Both the position numbers and the translations under genes were made by a program. A stretch of DNA of 64,000 nucleotides from Rhodoblastus sp963828185 (GTDB lineage: Bacteria > Pseudomonadota > Alphaproteobacteria > Rhizobiales > Beijerinckiaceae): contig CAWHDV010000012.1 in NCBI GenBank assembly GCA_963828185.1, forward strand, positions 124,001 through 188,000, given 5' to 3'. Every line of letters starts with the position of its first letter. The stretch's first letter is position 1. Positions 60,671 through 64,000 of the stretch are shown here, one piece after another. The notes beneath the pieces were generated by a model. It had not been told where the DNA came from, searched no databases, and saw only the letters and a program-made list of their open reading frames with translations.

Positions 60671-61975
60671 ATGATCGACGAAAAATTCGACGCGATCGTC
60701 ATCGGGGCCGGCATGTCCGGCAACGCCGCCGCCTATACGATGGCCTCGCGTGGCCTGAAGGTCCTGCAACTCGAACGCGGCGAATATCCGGGCTCGAAGA
60801 ACGTGCAGGGCGGCATCCTCTATGCCGACATGCTGGAAAAGATCATTCCGGACTTCCGCAATGAGGCGCCGCTCGAGCGCCGCCTGATCGAACAGCGCTT
60901 CTGGTTCATGACCGACAAAGCGCACACCGGCATGCACTACCGCTCCGACGACTTCAACGAGGAGCGCCCCAACCGCTACACCATCATCCGCTCGCAGTTC
61001 GATCGCTGGTTCGCGCGCGAGGCGCAGGCCAAGGGGGCGATCCTCTTGTGCGAAACCACCGCCGTCGAACTGATCCGCGACGCCTATGGCAAGGTGATCG
61101 GCGTGCGCACCGATCGGTCGGGCGGCCCTATCCATGCCGATGTCGTGGTGCTGGCGGAAGGCGTCAACGGCCTGCTTGGCACGCGCTCGGAACTGCGGCC
61201 GCGCCCGGCGGCCGAGCATGTCGCCCTCGCCGTCAAGGAAATGCATTTCCTGCCTGCCGAAGTGATCGAGGCGCGTTTCAATCTCAAATCCGACGAGGGC
61301 GCGGTGATCGAAGCCGCCGGCACGATTTCCGGCGGCATGGCGGGCATGGGATTCGTCTATACCAACAAGGAGAGCATTTCGGTCGGCATCGGCTGCATCG
61401 TTTCCGACTTCGTGGAAAGCGAGACTTCGCCGGCGCAATTGCTCGACACCTTCAAGAAACATCCCTCCATCGCGCCGCTGCTCGCCGGTTCCGAGGTCAA
61501 GGAATATGCCGCGCATCTCATCCCCGAAGGCGGCTTCAAGGCCGTGCCGCAATTGTTCGGCGACGGCTGGGTGATCTGCGGCGACGCCGGACAGCTCAAC
61601 AACGCCGTCCATCGCGAAGGTTCCAATCTCGCCATGACTTCTGGCCGCCTCGCCGCCGAGGCGATCTTCCAGATCAAGTCGCGGCGCGAGCCGATGAACA
61701 AGGCCAACCTCGCGCTTTACAAGCAGATGCTCGACGAAAGCTTCGTCATGAAGGACCTGAAGAAGCACAAGGACATGCCCGGCCTTCTGCACACCCAGGC
61801 GTCGAACCTTTTCCTCACCTACCCCCAGCTTGTCTCCAAGGCGATGGAGAATTTCGTCCGCGTCGACGGCACGCCGAAGATCGACAAGGAAAAGGACACG
61901 GTCCGCAGTTTCCGCAAGGCGCGCGGCTTCGGGCTGATCGGCGACGCCATCCGCCTCGCCCGCGCCTGGCGGTGA
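60671..61975 (+). CDS. fixC: FixC, flavoprotein-quinone oxidoreductase
   Basis: The 434-residue protein resembles ETF-quinone oxidoreductase: AIVIGAGMSGNAAAYTMA binds FAD, GGSKNV-like GSKNVQGGILY follows, and VICGDAGQLNNAVHREG completes the FAD site. It takes one branch of the bifurcated electrons to the quinone pool. The ATG is at 60671. Confidence 0.95.
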   Translation: MIDEKFDAIVIGAGMSGNAAAYTMASRGLKVLQLERGEYPGSKNVQGGILYADMLEKIIPDFRNEAPLERRLIEQRFWFMTDKAHTGMHYRSDDFNEERPNRYTIIRSQFDRWFAREAQAKGAILLCETTAVELIRDAYGKVIGVRTDRSGGPIHADVVVLAEGVNGLLGTRSELRPRPAAEHVALAVKEMHFLPAEVIEARFNLKSDEGAVIEAAGTISGGMAGMGFVYTNKESISVGIGCIVSDFVESETSPAQLLDTFKKHPSIAPLLAGSEVKEYAAHLIPEGGFKAVPQLFGDGWVICGDAGQLNNAVHREGSNLAMTSGRLAAEAIFQIKSRREPMNKANLALYKQMLDESFVMKDLKKHKDMPGLLHTQASNLFLTYPQLVSKAMENFVRVDGTPKIDKEKDTVRSFRKARGFGLIGDAIRLARAWR

Positions 61976-62008
61976 CACAATTCTGCCCATTGACCAAGGA
62001 GAACCAGC

Positions 62009-62308
62009 ATGTCGGTCGAGCCGCAATTCCAGAAGGTCGAGGAAAAGCTTTTCCAGAATCGCTACCTGGTCGATTCCGGCCAGCCGCATATCAAGATCAC
62101 GCCGCATGAAAAGCCGTCGAAGAATCTTCTGGCCATGACCCATCTTTGCCCGGCCGGCTGCTACTCGACCGCAGAAACCGGCCAGGTCGAGATCACGGCC
62201 GACGGCTGCCTCGAATGCGGCACCTGCCGCGTGCTGTGCGAAGGGAGCGGCGAAATCACCTGGAATTATCCGCGCGGCGGCTTCGGAATCCTGTTCAAAT
62301 TCGGCTGA
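62009..62308 (+). CDS. fixX: FixX, ferredoxin-like subunit
   Basis: The 99-residue protein has HLCPAGCYS and GCLECGTCRVLCEGSG, the ligand pattern of FixX-type ferredoxin-like proteins. It works with FixC. It ends the fix unit. Confidence 0.95.
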   Translation: MSVEPQFQKVEEKLFQNRYLVDSGQPHIKITPHEKPSKNLLAMTHLCPAGCYSTAETGQVEITADGCLECGTCRVLCEGSGEITWNYPRGGFGILFKFG

Positions 62309-62690
62309 CGTCCAAGCCTGATCCGTTTCATGACCAGAACGCGCATGAAACGCTTGTACTATAACTGAATCAACGTCTTATGGCAAAATGGAGCGGGTGA
62401 AGGGAAACCGCTCCCGTCGCCACGAAAGCCCTAATTTGCAGGCATTTCAGCGTTTCTATCAAATTCATTATAACCACTTATATAACCAATTTTTTCCCCG
62501 AAAATTTCGGTTTGAATGGGCGTGAGCCAAGCGCCGATGACCCGATTTTCGGGTTGGTCATCGACCAGTCTCACGCTTGGGCAAGGTCCGTTTGCGGCAA
62601 TTCACACCATCCGAGCTCCGCCGGATTGTCGGCGGCGGCGATATTGATTAACCATTTTCAGGGAAGAAGCGCGAAGCCAGCGAGCAGTTG
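62309..62690. other. AT-richer 382-base region after fixX
   Basis: No gene is visible. GTTTCATG/CATGAAAC (62326-62352) and GAGCGG/CCGCTC (62391-62415) can form hairpins; the first may end the fix transcript. The stretch 62420-62520 is distinctly AT-rich compared with the island and marks its right edge. Confidence 0.5.
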
Positions 62691-63254
62691 ATGAAAAAGC
62701 CTGCCCCAGACAGCAAGAAGGCAAAAGTGGCCCGACCTGGCCCGAAACGCGGAAAAGAGAACGAGCCGCGTCTCGATGACGAAATACTGGCCGTGCTGGT
62801 CGAAGCGCTCGCGGCGAAAGGCAAGTTCGTCTTCCCCAACGCTCCTCAAGCCGGAGCGGACGCGATTTTCGCCGACTTCCTCCAACATTGTCGCAACGAC
62901 CATCTGGAGAATTGTGACGAGCTCGTCGCGGATCTGGTCACGGAGCTGGAGGAAACACGCATCGACTCCAGCGGCGGGAATCCCGACGCGCGCCAATTGC
63001 TGCGCGAAATCGATCGGCTGCTGCAGGAGGCGCTGGCGGATAATTCCTTGAGCCCGCCCGCGATGATGATGACCGGCAAAATTTTCGCCGACGCCGGCCT
63101 GCCGCCACCTGAACGTCTCAAGGATGCGCTGGGGCGCGCCTTGCTGCAAGCGCCCGCCGCTGCCGGCGAGGACGGTCTTGTGGCCAACCTAGTGGTTCAG
63201 GCCCTGCAAAGCGGCGACAATCCTTTCGATATCAGTGATTTTTTGCGATCGTGA
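62691..63254 (+). CDS. Unknown helical protein
   Basis: The 187-residue protein has a basic N-terminus (KKPAPDSKKAKVARPGPKRG) and a helical body (DDEILAVLVEALAAKGKFVF, RQLLREIDRLLQEALADNSL). I do not recognise it. Ribosome-site support at 62691 is weak. The stop overlaps a possible GTG start of the next frame (GTGA); one extra base in the T6 run (63239-63244) would fuse the two. Confidence 0.5.
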   Translation: MKKPAPDSKKAKVARPGPKRGKENEPRLDDEILAVLVEALAAKGKFVFPNAPQAGADAIFADFLQHCRNDHLENCDELVADLVTELEETRIDSSGGNPDARQLLREIDRLLQEALADNSLSPPAMMMTGKIFADAGLPPPERLKDALGRALLQAPAAAGEDGLVANLVVQALQSGDNPFDISDFLRS

Positions 63255-63628
63255 CCTACCTCCTGCCCAATGCGGCGCGAATCTCGTTGTTCCACGACTT
63301 GGCTGCGCATTCCATGACGAGCCAAGCGGTCGCGGGTTTCGTGCTCGATCCCGACGATGCGGTGGCGACGGCTGCGGCCGAGACGCTCGCCGAGGCCGCG
63401 AACAAGGCGCCTGTCGAAAGCGCGGCCCTCGAAAGGCTGATTCTCATACGACCGTGGCTGCAACCGGGGCGACAGCGCGCGGCGGACGACACCATCAAGG
63501 CGATGCGCCGCAACGCCCTGCCCGGACAGCTACCGGAGCCGGCGAAAACGGTGAAATGCCTGGCTTCGCTTTGCGATGGCTCGGGCGCCATGCAGCTCTT
63601 CGCGGCGCAGAAAGTCGGTACGCGCTAA
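63251..63628 (+). CDS. Unknown protein, GTG start
   Basis: The 125-residue frame (YLLPNAARISLFHDLAAHSM, DPDDAVATAAAETLAEAANK, LERLILIRPWL) looks like a helical repeat protein. It ends at a TAA at 63626, yet the same frame continues open to the window edge, so the stop may interrupt one longer gene. Confidence 0.45.
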   Translation: MTYLLPNAARISLFHDLAAHSMTSQAVAGFVLDPDDAVATAAAETLAEAANKAPVESAALERLILIRPWLQPGRQRAADDTIKAMRRNALPGQLPEPAKTVKCLASLCDGSGAMQLFAAQKVGTR

Positions 63629-63643
63629 CGCATCGCGGCGGTC

Positions 63644-64000
63644 ATGACCAAAGCCATCGGCGTCGCCGACGCTTTCGTTCTCGACGATCTCCCCAAACGC
63701 GAAATGGAGGGCTTGCTCGCGCGGATGAGTTCGGCCGTCCCGACGACCGAAACGGACATGGCGGGGCTGGCGCGACTGCTGCGCCTCTCCCTTGGCGACA
63801 ATCGGACGTCGAAAATATCGCCGCCGTTCAAAACGGCGCAAGTGGTCGAGACGCTTGGCTTAGGGCCGGTCTACCCCGAAAGCCTGTCGCTGGCGGAACT
63901 AATCGAGGGCCTTCTCGCCGATGAACCGCCACAGCGAAAGGACGCCGCGGCACTGGCGCAAGCACATCCGCAAGTCGCGCAGCATGAATTGGCCGACAGC
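63644..64000 (+). CDS. Unknown protein, cut by the window end
   Basis: An open frame from ATG 63644 reads MTKAIGVADAFVLDDLPKR and runs past position 64000 without a stop. It is in the same frame as the 63251 gene, 15 bases after that stop, and may be its continuation. Confidence 0.45.
   Translation, partial: MTKAIGVADAFVLDDLPKREMEGLLARMSSAVPTTETDMAGLARLLRLSLGDNRTSKISPPFKTAQVVETLGLGPVYPESLSLAELIEGLLADEPPQRKDAAALAQAHPQVAQHELADS

Noticed and set aside
59492..61975. Apparent FixB-FixC fusion of 827 codons
   Set aside because: The link region is the out-of-frame end of fixB; the true fixB C-terminus is in the next frame and fixC has its own start.
1..64000. tRNA, rRNA, insertion sequence or integrase at the island edges
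   Set aside because: I looked at both edges and large gaps and saw no cloverleaf-like element, transposase or integrase frame.

Overview
The window is a high-GC stretch of an alphaproteobacterial chromosome, most likely a free-living Hyphomicrobiales diazotroph. Beijerinckiaceae or Methylocystaceae relatives are my best guess, from the gene content and the style of the NifA cysteine motif; no rRNA or marker gene is present to prove it. From about 2.4 kb to 62.3 kb it is almost one continuous molybdenum-nitrogenase island. The left edge (a guanine-deaminase-like gene, a PHB-depolymerase-type esterase, a CopG-type regulator) and the last 1.3 kb (unrecognised genes) look like ordinary flanking chromosome.

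Layout. 2.5-7.3 kb: molybdenum supply (YqeB-like protein, DUF2478 protein, ModA-type binding protein, fused ModBC, a remnant of draG, a Mop protein). 7.3-9.9 kb, minus strand: a molybdate-style HTH/PBP regulator, a Cys-cluster protein and a truncated hemoglobin fusion. 10.2-13.2 kb: iscA-nifS-nifV plus a small gene. 13.2-14.7 kb: DUF6156-like protein, Rieske protein, GST. 14.9-20.9 kb, minus: nifB, fdxN, an A-type carrier, TPR, LRV-FeS, two nifZ, a DUF6129-like protein, a DegT-like protein and ferredoxin. 21.2-26.4 kb, minus: iscA, nfu, nifP (cysE), nifW, nifA1, fdxN, nifT and a SIR2-like gene. 26.5-32.1 kb: a poorly described module (AAA+ ATPase, unknown protein, Rieske protein, FAD oxidoreductase, two small unknowns). 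32.2-41.9 kb, minus: nifHDKENX, DUF269, CCE_0567, fdxB, nifQ. 42.3-46.7 kb: a degenerate receiver protein, an ArsC/nitroreductase fusion, ankyrin, 2Fe-2S ferredoxin, glutaredoxin and TPR genes. 46.8-53.2 kb: sufBCDS-sufT, Rieske, unknown. 53.4-58.2 kb: a second YqeB, modD, nifA2, a second LRV-FeS protein. 58.7-62.3 kb: fixABCX.

Regulation. I find 16-base elements of the sigma-54 form (GG-N10-GC) ahead of nearly every unit, including mod, suf and fix. Several have an exact NifA site (TGT-N10-ACA) upstream. An FNR/FixK-type box lies between the hemoglobin and iscA-nifSV units. Together the genes cover Mo uptake, homocitrate and FeMo-co synthesis, a dedicated Fe-S supply, electron delivery (FixABCX, several ferredoxins, Rieske proteins) and transcriptional control by two NifA proteins.

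Quality note. At least nine frameshifts occur in otherwise conserved genes, and each is repaired by removing a single base. They look like insertion errors in the assembly rather than decay.
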